Assembly (NCBI GenBank): GCA_004431415.1
Contig: QPMI01000408.1
Span: forward strand, 868,001-932,000
Reading direction: 5' to 3'
DNA length: 64,000 nt
Source of the DNA: Cyanophora paradoxa
Taxonomy: Eukaryota > Glaucocystophyceae > Cyanophorales > Cyanophoraceae
Made by a program: the position numbers and the translations under genes. The notes under the pieces were generated by a model, which did not search any database, was not told where the DNA came from, and worked only from the letters and a program-made list of their open reading frames with translations. Shown piece after piece: positions 39,144 to 48,967 of the stretch. Within the stretch, counting starts at the first letter, position 1. The number at the start of each line of letters is the position of its first letter.

Positions 39144-40618
39144 GTAACGTCCCCGGAAATCAAGCCGGAACGCGTTCACATTTATAAATTCGTTTGTTAT
39201 AATTTGCACATAGTTATACACCTGTGGGGTGATCAAGTGCGAGTCACTATGCATTAGATCGAAGCCTGTCATAGATGGGTTTGCAGCAAGCACATTGGCT
39301 AGGACCGTATTTTCAAATAGTGACCCGTCTCGTAAATATCCTAAATTGGTCAGAATGCTGAAATTAAATAGGACTCCGGCGGCAAAGGCTGGCCCATACA
39401 TAATTATTTGATGTAGCTCAAAAGGCTTAGGAAACTCGACTTTGATCCAGGGATTAGGTAAAGTGCCCCCTTGGAACCCTGTTGAGTTAGGTCGAACGTG
39501 AGAAGGTGGGTGCAATTCCTCAAAGTCGTTGCTTGTGATGTTTGCATCTGGAATTATAAACCAGTTGACATCAAATGGCGGCTCAACTGTTAAGGTAGAC
39601 GATATGATAAGTCTCTCATCGTTCAGTAGGTCGTAGTTCGCCAGTAGAAAGCTGCAGAGTGCATTTATTTTAGCATTTATTTCGGTTTGTTTCAGCCATA
39701 AATCAGTCGTGGAAATCAAATAAGAAATATTCGAAGGGGAGGCATCATCAAGCTTGCTCATAACTGCAGCTGGCAGCGGAACACTTAAACGCCAGTATCT
39801 AGTTAAATTTCTATCTGCATCAACTGGAAGCAGCTCCTGCATTTGAAAGTGCGATTCCAGCTCGCTCCCAGCCATTAGCATAGAAATAATTGGGCTGCCT
39901 GAGAGGGATAAGATCCAGCCCAGGGCGCCCCAGCCTGACGTCTCCGCATTCGAAAAGCCTGCAGTCAGTTGCTCACTGGCTTGGACCTCACCACAGCTGA
40001 TGCTCACAAGAACAATTGGATCCTCTGCATCATAAATTTTGCTGGCGTGGCTTAGCGCTGCAACTGAGGGATTATTTAAACAGGCGATGGCCCCATCAAC
40101 AAGGTTTTGTCTCCTAGAACCTTCGGTGGAAAGAATGTTGGCGCTGCAGAAGATGCTCTAACTGCATCACGAATCAGCGTGCTCGAGTATGGCCCATCTT
40201 TGGTGAAAACTACGGGCTGCATCCGAACTGTATCAAACGCTGTAATTAATATGTCTTTGGTCGATTCTGCAATTGTGTAGTCTAGGGCAACGTCTGTGAG
40301 CACCGACTCCAGAGGGTTTCCATCATAGCGGCTTCCTGAGAGCAAGCTTGTGAGTGATCTCGGATTTGCGAATATTACAGGTAGGTTCGTTTGATATAAA
40401 CTGAAGATATCACCTGCAGAATATCGATAAGCGAGAACAGAGCCTGGAGTTGATGGGATAGCCAAACCGGCCGCTATTATTGCCCCTGTTGAGGTGCCTG
40501 CAAAGAAATCAAACAGCTGTGGAATTGCTTTCCCAGTAATCGCCTCGATCCGCTGTAGAATTCGGGCAATGACTATGCCACGAGCACCTCCACCTGATAG
40601 TGAGAGAATGACCTTCAT
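39135..40618 (-). pseudogene. P3 patatin-like phospholipase with C-terminal discoidin-like domain (one frame break)
   Basis: From ATG 40,618: KVILSLSGGGARGIVIARIL (oxyanion loop) and FFAGTSTGAIIAAGLA (nucleophile Ser). The frame breaks near 40,105 where an A run is one base shorter than in P2, just before the catalytic DG motif. The second frame (to 39,135) holds the rest of the patatin domain, then a beta-rich tail (PWIKVEFPKPFELHQIIMYG ... NYVQIITNEF) that looks like an F5/8C-type sugar-binding fold. Patatins hydrolyse phospholipids, so a role in membrane passage during infection is plausible but inferred. The P2 copy is broken at other bases, so an open ancestor existed recently. Confidence 0.85.
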
Positions 40619-40641
40619 TTTTAAAAGGGGCTTATATAAAA
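40619..40641. promoter_or_regulatory. Compact divergent promoter between patatin and fibre genes
   Basis: 23 bp separate the two start codons. They include GGCTTATATAAAAATG toward the fibre gene and an AT-rich TTTTTAAAAG toward patatin. The P2 copy (24,452-24,474) is identical. A TATA-type element this close to both starts would give very short leaders. Confidence 0.45.
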
Positions 40642-43600
40642 ATGTCCTACATCTTGAAGAAGCCAGTACCACTTCGTAAAGCTCCAGATTTTGTGGATGA
40701 TCGGCATATAAATATTCGCGTATTTGGGAGTACTCTAATTGACTACAATGCTGACAAAGATATACACCAGACTGAGTTTAATCGCCCAGCTGCATTAATT
40801 CTGCGCAACGCACATGTTGGCGCCCCAGATATTGCACAGAGATTTTGTCTGGGTCCAGCTGAGAATTATGTTGCTGAAATAATCGGATCCAGGGCGTTGC
40901 CGCGGCACCTGCGAATTGCCTCCTCAGGCACAGTTTCCAAATATGATTCTGGTAGATTAATCTTTAGGCTCCAAAATGATAGAGGGGTCCACACATCAGC
41001 TCTACGTCTAATTGATGAATCCAATGCTGTCACAAACAAGACTGCGGCTCACATTACAGGGCGAATTCTCCTTGGCGAAGATGCTGGAATATCAGTGCTA
41101 GCATCGCAAATCCAGCCGTTTCCCTGGGATCTACTTTTTACAGCTGCACGAGAAGCGAATATTTTATACGGTTTTGATGTAAATCAAATCGATACTGAGC
41201 CAGCCACCAGGTTAGATATTCCTGGATGCACCTTGGGCTCTATCCTGATTGAAGCTGACAGGCACCTGCTCCCTGCGTTGCATGACAGCTACGATCTAGG
41301 GCTCCGCACCAGGCAGTGGCGAAATATTCATGGAACAAATATTTATCAGGATGGTAAGAAGGTTAGCACTGAAGAGGAGGTGATCAACATTTTCAACTAC
41401 TACTTCGGACCTATTGTCCCTATACCACCTATACCACCTCTTCCAGGGCTACCGAAGCCGCCAACCCCGGACGGCCCAGGTCGAGAGCGAGTTGCTGATG
41501 AAACAGTTCCTTTCGGTCAACATATTGTCAGTTGGGAGCAAGTTCGCAATAAACCTATCTTCGAACCGAAAAAGCAAATAGATGAACAGTATTTACCTCC
41601 TGAAATCGATATATTAGAGCTTGAAGAATACCAATTTGTCCCAGATGAGGAAGAGTATTTACCTGACGGTTTCGACCCGCAAGAGTATGAATATGATCAA
41701 TATGACCCCAATGAGGAAGAGTATTTACCCGATGGTTTAGATCCACAAGAGTATGAGTATGAACAGAACTATGAACCCCACGAGGATTATTTAGCAGATG
41801 GCCTCGAGCCTCCTGCTGTTGAGTATGCGCAGCCTTATGAACACCATGAGGAATTATTGCCAGATGGTTTACAACCTGAGATTTTTGAGATGTACCTTGA
41901 CTGGGAGCAGATCAACAATAAACCCGCGAGATATCCACCAGAGGATCACAACCATGACTGGGATGAGATCTTAGGTAAACCTGAGAAATATCCACCTGAA
42001 GATCACAGGCATGATTGGGGCGATATTGATGGAATACCACCTGAGTTTCCGCCGGAAGACCATTTACATATTTGGAGCGAAATACGAGAGCAGCCCACTT
42101 TTGCATCAGCAGGTAATGTTTTACTAGGAGATATTAACAATGGGGTAAGTCTCTACCAAAATATAGACACACCAGAAAGATTACAATTAAATGATTACTA
42201 TGTGAATCGCAAAGGAATCGATGCAGGCACCACAATGGAAGGCGAATTATACATTAGACCCCTACAAGAAATGGAATATTGGGACTTGGTGGTGGTATTG
42301 AAATTAAAGACACCAAACCAGGTATCTATCTTACCAGCTACTATGCAGATGACATCCCAATGACAGGAGGATTGATCTCTCTACCATCTGATCCAGCAAA
42401 CTATGATGATAAAAACGCAGCAATCCAAATTAATGTTACTGATGTGAGTGATTTAGATTCATCAAGACCGAAATTAATATTCAGCAGAGAGAGATTGTTA
42501 CCAGATGCACTTTTGGGGAACCGAGATGACTATAAACAATGCGAGGTTGCATGGATTAAAACGAATTATAATGGTGGAGTTGGTGAGGGAGTTTTAGAAA
42601 TTAATCAGAGGGCAGCAGCAAAGAATATTCACAATGAGACCATATCAAGAGTGGTAACAGAGGATTATCTGAGAGACAATGGAGCAACAATCATCGCAGG
42701 AATTGCTGTGGAGGGTGCTTACCTTCCTCTCACTGGTGGAACTGTCACAGGTGATGTTCATGCTCCGAATTTCCTTGTTGATACTCCAAATGCTCAGACA
42801 TTTCCTGTTGTTCACCCAGGTGCTGAATATATATTAGATGCAAACACTCCAATTAGTAGAGTCGAATTACCAACGAATTTCACCTTTAATCTTGTGGATG
42901 TGTTCCCAAACAGCCATAATCTCATGTATTTCTCTTCTGAGAATTACCTTTCAGGTGCATTTTCGCCCATTGAACTCTCCATACCAAAGCAAAAGGTGAG
43001 CTACAAAGAACTCACAGATGTCCCGGCAGGATTTAGTGGTAAATGGACTGATATTACGGAGAAGCCAACTTGGAGTAGTGTAGCATTCACAGGTGATTAC
43101 TATGATTTATCAAGAATTCCCGATTTCACCACTTATATACCTCGTTGGATTGATCAAAGTGTAATTATATCAGAATCTACACTCCCTTTCAATGGGACAT
43201 GGGATAGACTATTTACTAAACCGAATTTGCATGCTGTGGCTACAAGTGGTGACTACAATGATTTAACTAACACCCCTACTGCACCGACCTTGCATGCTGT
43301 GGCTACAAGTGGAAACTATAATGATCTCGTTAATACACCAAACTTGCATGCTGTGGCTACAAGCGGGAACTATGACGATTTAATTAACACACCCACTTCG
43401 CCACCTACTCACAATCACAGCATAGAGTTGCTTACGAATTTCGGTAATTATGTGAATGCAAATGCATATGTGCAACAGGGGACAGCGAATGTAGTCATTC
43501 CTGCCGGAGTCTATTACAAAGGGGATTTTACCACAGTATCGGGAACCGTTACATTTTCTACCCCATATAATAGTGATCCAATAGTTAATGCTACTCTCGA

Positions 43601-43867
43601 AAATGATATTATCTTAACAAGTGTCAATTTTACAAACAGCATATATATCTCCGCTGAATTTGTGAGTGGGATTGCTATATTTACTTGTTACTCGGACAAA
43701 GCACTCGTAAATCCTGCCGTGTTGGTTTCAAAAATAAATTCACTTGGATTGCTATATTTACTTGTTACTCGGACATCAATTATACGAATGTGCCCCAAAA
43801 CGAAAGAACCCTTAAACTCCATTGGATTGCTGTCGGACCTCTCCAAAACAATAATATTCTCACGTAA
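40642..43867 (+). pseudogene. P3 long fibre-like virion protein (one frame break, one internal duplication)
   Basis: First frame 40,642-42,363: globular N-terminus (MSYILKKPVPLRKAPDFVDD), Pro-rich hinge (IPPIPPLPGLPKPPTPDGPG), four acidic repeats of EYLPDGLDPQEYEY type, then W-D-I-x-x-KP-x-x-x-PPEDH-x-H repeats common in phage tail fibres. The frame changes near 42,260, where a C run is one base shorter than in P2. The second frame has LPLTGGTVTGDVHAP and three LHAVATSGxYxDLxNTP repeats. Near 43,673-43,775 a 73-bp tandem duplication of GGATTGCTATATTTACTTG throws the tail out of frame. Probably a trimeric receptor-binding fibre; that role is inferred. Confidence 0.82.
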
Positions 43868-43887
43868 TTATAAAGAGCAATTTAAAG

Positions 43888-44816
43888 ATGACAACTGTAT
43901 TCACGCCTGTGTTTTCTTTGAGTGCAAGTGCTGTCCACAATGTCCAACACACTGTTTATGATTTATCTCCAAGCCACCCTTCGACTGAGACAGCGAAAAC
44001 CGATTCTTTTAATGACCAAAGCATACTCAGAGTCAAAGAACTCCGAGCTGACAAGGCTGATGGAGTCGTTAAAGCTACTCAAATGATCGTATCTAATCGA
44101 CCCGCAATCTCTTCGGGGCTGGTCACCAAAGAAAATCTATATGAAGGTCAACAGGATTCCAAAACGGCTTTTAATCCGGCTGATAGGAATTCGGCGGCTT
44201 TTCAAGTTTACAGTGGTGGGGCATGGATTGGGACTGGACTGAGTGTGAATGGGACAGTGACAGCGACTTCTTATGGGGCTGTGAGTGCAACCACTGGGAC
44301 GTTTTCAGGTCTCTTGACAGGAAATGGTGGAGTGAAAACAACTTCTGTCGATTCAGGAGCAGATTCTGATATAGTTTTGAAGCGAAATAATACAACGATA
44401 GCCGCCATCACAAATATTTGAAGGCTAATTTTTACCCATCATGTCGTGTTTATCATGCAACATCTACTGCTTATACAGCTGGTCAGGTGATCAAATGGGC
44501 AAACATTTACTACAATGTTGGGGGATGCTATAATTCAGCTACTGGTATTTTCACATGCCCTGTGGCTGGGATGTATGTTGTATCTTTTGGTGCATATGCT
44601 GATTCATCTACCTGTGATGTTGTGTGTCGACACAACGGTTCATCTACATTTTTAAGTCTTTTGAGTATAAAAACAACTTCAACACAAGGAGGAAGCCCTT
44701 GTGCAACATTTAAAGCCAATTCGGGCGATTACTTTGATGTTGCTGTGTCCCAAGGGACAGCAACAATTATCGCAAGTCAACAGAGTTTCTGTGTTGCATT
44801 AATTTATGCAGTATAA
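43888..44816 (+). pseudogene. P3 fibre paralogue with C1q-like head (one frame break)
   Basis: The N-terminal part (43,888-44,421) has the conserved module SILRVKELRADKADGVVKAT shared with the fibres at 45,232 and 46,102, then a Gly/Thr-rich shaft (YSGGAWIGTGLSVNGTVTAT). A second frame, without an ATG, starts at about 44,418 and encodes a C1q/TNF-like globular head: YNSATGIFTCPVAGMYVVSF, then FCVALIYAV. The frame change near 44,415 suggests one protein with a shared virion anchor and a trimeric adhesive head. C1q heads bind many ligands, and the target here is unknown. Confidence 0.78.
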
Positions 44817-44837
44817 TAAAATGTTTTGCTATAATAA

Positions 44838-45086
44838 ATGTCGAACATCTACCAAGTGGTTCTAACTGATACTGAAAAACTGGGAATGGAATACTGTGCC
44901 TACTCTGTTCAGGATTGGATCGATAATGCTGCTCATAATCGGGCGAGAATTGCGATTGATGAGATTGTGGACAAAGAAGTTAAATCGTGTATTGCCGCTG
45001 GAATTCCGATTCCACTCACAAAGGAAGCGATTGTAGAGCAAGCGTTTGCAAGGGGACTGTTCGAAAGGCAAGCGAAATTCCTGTGA
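44838..45086 (+). CDS. Small protein between fibre genes, unknown
   Basis: 82 residues, intact, ATG in a TAATAAATG context. Charged, mostly helical: QDWIDNAAHNRARIAIDEIV and EAIVEQAFARGLFERQAKF. No family recognised with confidence. Short helical proteins of this kind often lie beside phage tail-fibre genes, so a fibre-assembly or structural role is possible. Confidence 0.65.
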   Translation: MSNIYQVVLTDTEKLGMEYCAYSVQDWIDNAAHNRARIAIDEIVDKEVKSCIAAGIPIPLTKEAIVEQAFARGLFERQAKFL

Positions 45087-45231
45087 GTGCTCCTATGTAA
45101 AGAACTCGAATTCGAAGAATGAGAGATGGGTTAATTGTTATTTTTCATAGATCATGCATAAGAAAGGCATGTATCTTGCATGTCCTTCTTGAAAGTCGTT
45201 TATTTTTCTTTCCTTCTTAGTAAAAGAAGCA

Positions 45232-46077
45232 ATGGGTGAATATAATCGAGTTCAACTTCCAATATATTCCCTTGGATCCCCTGCTATGCACTTTCGCCAG
45301 CATGAAGTAAATGATGAGGTTCGTGGATTAGAATCCACAGAGAGACCCAATTCCAATGGTAACTCCTTTGATAAGAATTCGATTATTCGAGTTAAAGAAC
45401 TTCGAGCCGACAAAAACTCAGGTGTGGTTAAAACAACTCGACTTCTTGTGACTAATGCCAACTTCTTTCAACCTACCAATGGAGGCCCTGATGCTTACAG
45501 TGTAAATCTGAAAGCTCTTGATTTCGATAAAAACACTGCTGCTGCTACAATTCGTTCAGGCGGTGCTTTTATTGGTGGAGGTTGCCGTGTATCCGGTCAA
45601 CTCTCTTCATCTGTTTCGTTTAATGATGTCCCTGATACTCTCGATCAAAATGTAGAGAATCCACAGCGTATTAGATTATATACACCTGTTGCACAGCAAC
45701 CATTTGTTCAATTTTACGTAGGTTATACAGTTACACTTGCAACCTCTGAACTAATTGAAGGAACCAAAAGAGTAATGAGAGGTCTCGCCATTCCAAACGC
45801 CATGCTCTCTTTATGTAGAGCCAACAACAACCAGCCAGGTCACAGGTACTATTTCAGTGTGCAGGGATATGATCATTTCGGCACAGGCTTCTGTGTTTAT
45901 AACAATAATTTCACTTACGATTTGTTTGTTACAGACATTGGCAAATATACTATAACAATTATCGGTTTGAGAACAGATATAGCAGCTGTTTCAGTTCTCA
46001 GAGGTGTTACTCCTGATACTCTTTCAGTATCAGGGTTTTACCAGGAACCAGATGTGATCGATGACCCCACTCCCTAA
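45232..46077 (+). CDS. P3 fibre paralogue, intact
   Basis: 281 residues. N-terminal VNDEVRGLESTERPNSNG and the module SIIRVKELRADKNSGVVKTT, then LLVTNANFFQP, a SGGAFIGGGCRVSG turn shared with the other two fibres, and a beta-rich distal domain (RYYFSVQGYDHFGTGFCVYN). It is the only one of the three paralogues with an unbroken frame. The distal domain is not a recognised family. It is presumably a virion surface protein exchanging heads with its neighbours. Confidence 0.78.
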   Translation: MGEYNRVQLPIYSLGSPAMHFRQHEVNDEVRGLESTERPNSNGNSFDKNSIIRVKELRADKNSGVVKTTRLLVTNANFFQPTNGGPDAYSVNLKALDFDKNTAAATIRSGGAFIGGGCRVSGQLSSSVSFNDVPDTLDQNVENPQRIRLYTPVAQQPFVQFYVGYTVTLATSELIEGTKRVMRGLAIPNAMLSLCRANNNQPGHRYYFSVQGYDHFGTGFCVYNNNFTYDLFVTDIGKYTITIIGLRTDIAAVSVLRGVTPDTLSVSGFYQEPDVIDDPTP

Positions 46078-46079
46078 AA

Positions 46080-46101
46080 TATATATATATGTTTAATATA
46101 A
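46080..46101 (+). promoter_or_regulatory. TATA-rich leader of the last P3 fibre gene
   Basis: ATATATATATATG and TTTAATATAAATGG directly precede ATG 46,102. This is another example of the TAAATG start context, in the 24-bp gap between two fibre genes. Confidence 0.4.
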
Positions 46102-46934
46102 ATGGCTGAACCACCTCCAATTGAGCGTATTGTTACAGCACAGCTTTCATTAGCTGCACCAGCTAACCACGTTCTGCAGCATGCTACTTTCGATGATGTA
46201 GAAGGTCTGCAATCAACAGAGGTTCAACCTACGATGAACACCTTCGGTTCCACCCATAAACTGAGATTGCAGGAACTCAGGTGCGATAAAAATAATGGTA
46301 TAGTTAAGACCACGAAATTACTTGTAACTAATGCGAATTTTAGTGCCCATTATGGTGATCCAGACAGTTATGGCGCCCCTCTTTCGACTTATTCTTTCGA
46401 GTCTAGGTCAGGAGCTATTAACTGCAAGACGGGGGAGCATATATTGGTGATGGTTTGCGGGTTGGTGGAGCTGTTGGTGCTCCTCTCTTTGTTAATGATC
46501 AACCAAACCCTATTGATCCTAACACGAGAATTCGAACCTATTTGCCAAGTATGAATGCACCATATATTATAAAGATCTTCCCAATCGTTGTTAATGAGCA
46601 GACATCAGTAGTTGATTCTCTTGTGGAAATTGGTGACCACTACAAGGTGGTTGTTGATATCCCTCCAGACGTCTACGCTGTTTGTCAAGTAGAGGGTGGA
46701 ACCCCAAACATTGCTGTGGTGATTACTCCATATGATAATTTCGGGATCGCTTATCATGGTGTAAATTTCGGCCTTGAAGACTACCAGTTCTTGGTGAGAG
46801 CTACAAAATTCGGTATTTATAAATGCATTCTCTATGCAGAAAGAACCGATGCTATCGCAAGGCAGAATACCTATGCGGAGTACTACGGCACTAATAGGTA
46901 CTTCCCCATTTTCGGACAGGATACTGCCCCGTAG
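46102..46934 (+). pseudogene. P3 fibre paralogue, one frame break
   Basis: The N-terminal frame (46,102 to about 46,435) carries HKLRLQELRCDKNNGIVKTT and LLVTNANFSAHYGDPDSYG, matching the fibre at 45,232. At a G run near 46,430 the frame changes. The following frame (to 46,934) carries RVGGAVGAPLFVND and a distal beta-rich domain (ITPYDNFGIAYHGVNFGLED) related to the 45,232 fibre. Overall length and order match that neighbour. Confidence 0.78.
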
Positions 46935-46943
46935 AGAATATCC

Positions 46944-47240
46944 CTAATTATTTGCCGAGGCCTCTGATAATGGCCTCATGTCTTGCAGGGCTGTTTGAGT
47001 TGCTACATCATTTCCATGCACACTCCCGCTTGCAATCCCAGTGCTGCACAGCGGATCTTGACCTTTCCTTTGGTGGTGATCATGACAGCAACAGCGCCAA
47101 CCGTGAAGCTGAACGCGAAGCTCTTCAGCACGCAGAAGATCTAGCACCGCCCGGTGCGCACTACCAGAGGCCCCGGACTCCGTCAATAACGTACCATCTA
47201 TATCAGGATGCTTGAAGGCTCGCTGAGGCGGCCTGGACAT
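46944..47240 (-). CDS. Possible small gene at the P3 right end, uncertain
   Basis: A 98-codon minus-strand frame starts with ATG 47,240 (MSRPPQRAFKHPDIDGTLLT). The second half is Cys/His-rich and unconvincing. An adjacent frame over the same bases reads as a hydrophobic segment (SFTVGAVAVMITTKGKVKI), so the gene may be broken by one base. No family recognised. Position just inside the TIR would suit a small membrane protein, but this is weak. Confidence 0.3.
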   Translation of the reverse strand: MSRPPQRAFKHPDIDGTLLTESGASGSAHRAVLDLLRAEELRVQLHGWRCCCHDHHQRKGQDPLCSTGIASGSVHGNDVATQTALQDMRPLSEASANN

Positions 47241-47305
47241 CCTTTTTGTTTGCTTTTGAAAAATAAACAGCTAGCCGTTTTGAACAGTCCAGCTGCTGCA
47301 GCTCG

Positions 47306-47707
47306 GATAGATCGGAAACACAAACACAAACTACTATCATCGAATCTCGCCGAAATTTTTGTTGATAGATCGGAAACACAAACATAAACTACTATCACCG
47401 AATCTAAATTCCTAACTAAAGCTAGCTTCAAGGAACATCTAAAGCACACACTAAATAATCACATAGGAGATAGCTGGTAGACCGGCGCATGGGGGGCCGC
47501 CTCTCTCTTCCTGATTTTTCAATAGAAAACTCTCCAAAGTACTCCTATAATACTCCCTAAAAGGGAACAGGGCCGGTGTTGACCCTAGGGTCTAGGGTAG
47601 ACGTAGATCCAGAGAGCTCAAATGAGGGGGCTGGGGACGTAGCTAGGGTGTGTGGGAGGGGCGGGGATCTGGAGAGAGGGTGGGGGTCGGGGGCTGGGCC
47701 CACCGCG
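47306..47707 (-). repeat. P3 right terminal inverted repeat (402 bp)
   Basis: Reverse complement of 26,398-26,915 with two instead of four 58-bp units. It ends GGGGCTGGGCCCACCGCG. Host-like GC-rich DNA follows. Confidence 0.92.
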
Positions 47708-48339
47708 GCAACGCAATTTACATTTTTTTCTCATTTCTGCATCTGCCCGTTCTGCCTGAGTGCGGATGAGTGCGGCGTTTGACCGGCTGCAAGCACGCAG
47801 AATCTGCTGCTGGCACTTGCGTCGTGCCAGCATGTATTGTGCCTCGTCGCTGTCGGCTGGATCTGCATCGATACTGTTTGCCATGTTGTGCATCGTCGCC
47901 GTCGGCTGGATCCGCGTCGCGCCCCCGTCTCACATCTCAGTGCACGGCGCTCTCTTGCGACCGTTCCCGTCGACTTCCAGCTCCCTGCTGCCCTCTAGCG
48001 CTCCGCTACCATCGCCCCTTTGCGCCCCGCTGCCATCTAGCGCACTTTCCCCGTCGCCCCTCTGAGCCCCACTGCCCTTTAGCGCTAGTTCCTCGCCCCC
48101 GTCGCCCCTCTGCGCCCCGCTGCCATCTGCTCTCCACCCCCTTCTCCCTTCTGCGCTCTGCTGCCTCTAGTGCCCCGCCCCCATCGCCCCCCAGCGCCCG
48201 GTCGTCGTCTAGTGCCCCGCCGTCCTCCCGCTCTCCGCCCCCGTCGTCCCCTAGTTACCGGCCGTCATTTAGCACCCTGCCGTCCTCCCGTGCCCCGCCC
48301 CCGTCTCCCCCCAGCGCCCGGCCGTCCTCTATCACCCCG

Positions 48340-48451
48340 TTGCCCTCCCGGACTCTGCCCCCGTCGCCTGTCGTACAAGCATTCCCCGGCCACTGCGCCC
48401 CCCAGCGCCTAGTCATCATCCATCATCTATCGTCCCGCCGTCCTCCAGTTC
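48340..48451. repeat. 112-bp direct repeat, copy 1
   Basis: TTGCCCTCCCGGACTCTGCC ... GTCCTCCAGTTC, matched at 48,968-49,079 with the same length. The 516 bp between the copies (48,452-48,967) is unlike the minisatellite: it contains GC-rich palindromic words such as GCAGCTGCAGC and GCATATGC. Confidence 0.88.
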
Positions 48452-48967
48452 CCTTTCCACAACGGTAACGACACGTCAGCTGCAGCCAGTCTCTGTCTCA
48501 GTGAGCTGCAGCTGCGGCGCTACCGTAGTACGTACAAGTCACAGTGTGCGTGGCTGCAGCTGCCCATTCTTCAGGCACTCCGTTCGCGTTTAGCTGTAAC
48601 TGTAACTCTGCAGCTGACTCTCGAAACGGGCGCGCGCATGCAGCGGTATATGTGTGTGGTATCGATGCATATGCGGACGCAGACGGGAAGCATTTGAAGC
48701 AGTGACCGTCCGACGGTCGGACGTCGACGTCGGCGGCCCGTTTCAAGATTGACGCGTACGGCGGCTTGCCAATTGCAATCGCAAGTTTGGAATCGTGTGC
48801 GTGCCCTTGCCCTTCGGCGGCGCAATTGCAAGCGCTCAGCGGCTAGGCCCGCGGCCGGCGGCCATGGCCATGGGCCCGCATGAACTGACTCCCGGGGTCC
48901 GTGCGCCCGTTCCCTTCTACGCCATCACATCACCTGCCTCGTTGTTAGTCAGCTGCGGATTCGCCAG

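Larger units (their letters stand above)
26398..47707. mobile_element. P3: full-length 21.3-kb polinton-like virus / Polinton
   Basis: Bounded by inverted repeats at 26,398-26,915 and 47,306-47,707. Contents: HNH-AP2, PolB, rve integrase, DNA-binding protein, ExoX-C-like, HNH-AP2, coiled-coil protein, A32 ATPase, MCP, two penton-like proteins, patatin lipase, and a 6-kb fibre block. PolB plus INT plus ATPase plus MCP plus penton is the full Polinton/PLV hallmark set. A maturation protease was not recognised. No matching 6-bp target duplication was found at the ends as I place them. PolB, MCP and both penton-like frames are open. Several others carry single-base breaks. Confidence 0.9.

Noticed and set aside
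44418-44816. C1q-like frame as a separate gene
   Set aside because: It has no ATG and begins exactly where the preceding fibre frame stops; a broken fusion is more likely.
26248-47707. P3 inserted into the P2 fibre gene
   Set aside because: The missing second half of the P2 fibre is not present after 47,707, and the left junctions are 149 bp apart.
47770-48468. 232-codon Pro/Ser/Arg open frame
   Set aside because: Low-complexity reading of the C/T-rich minisatellite.
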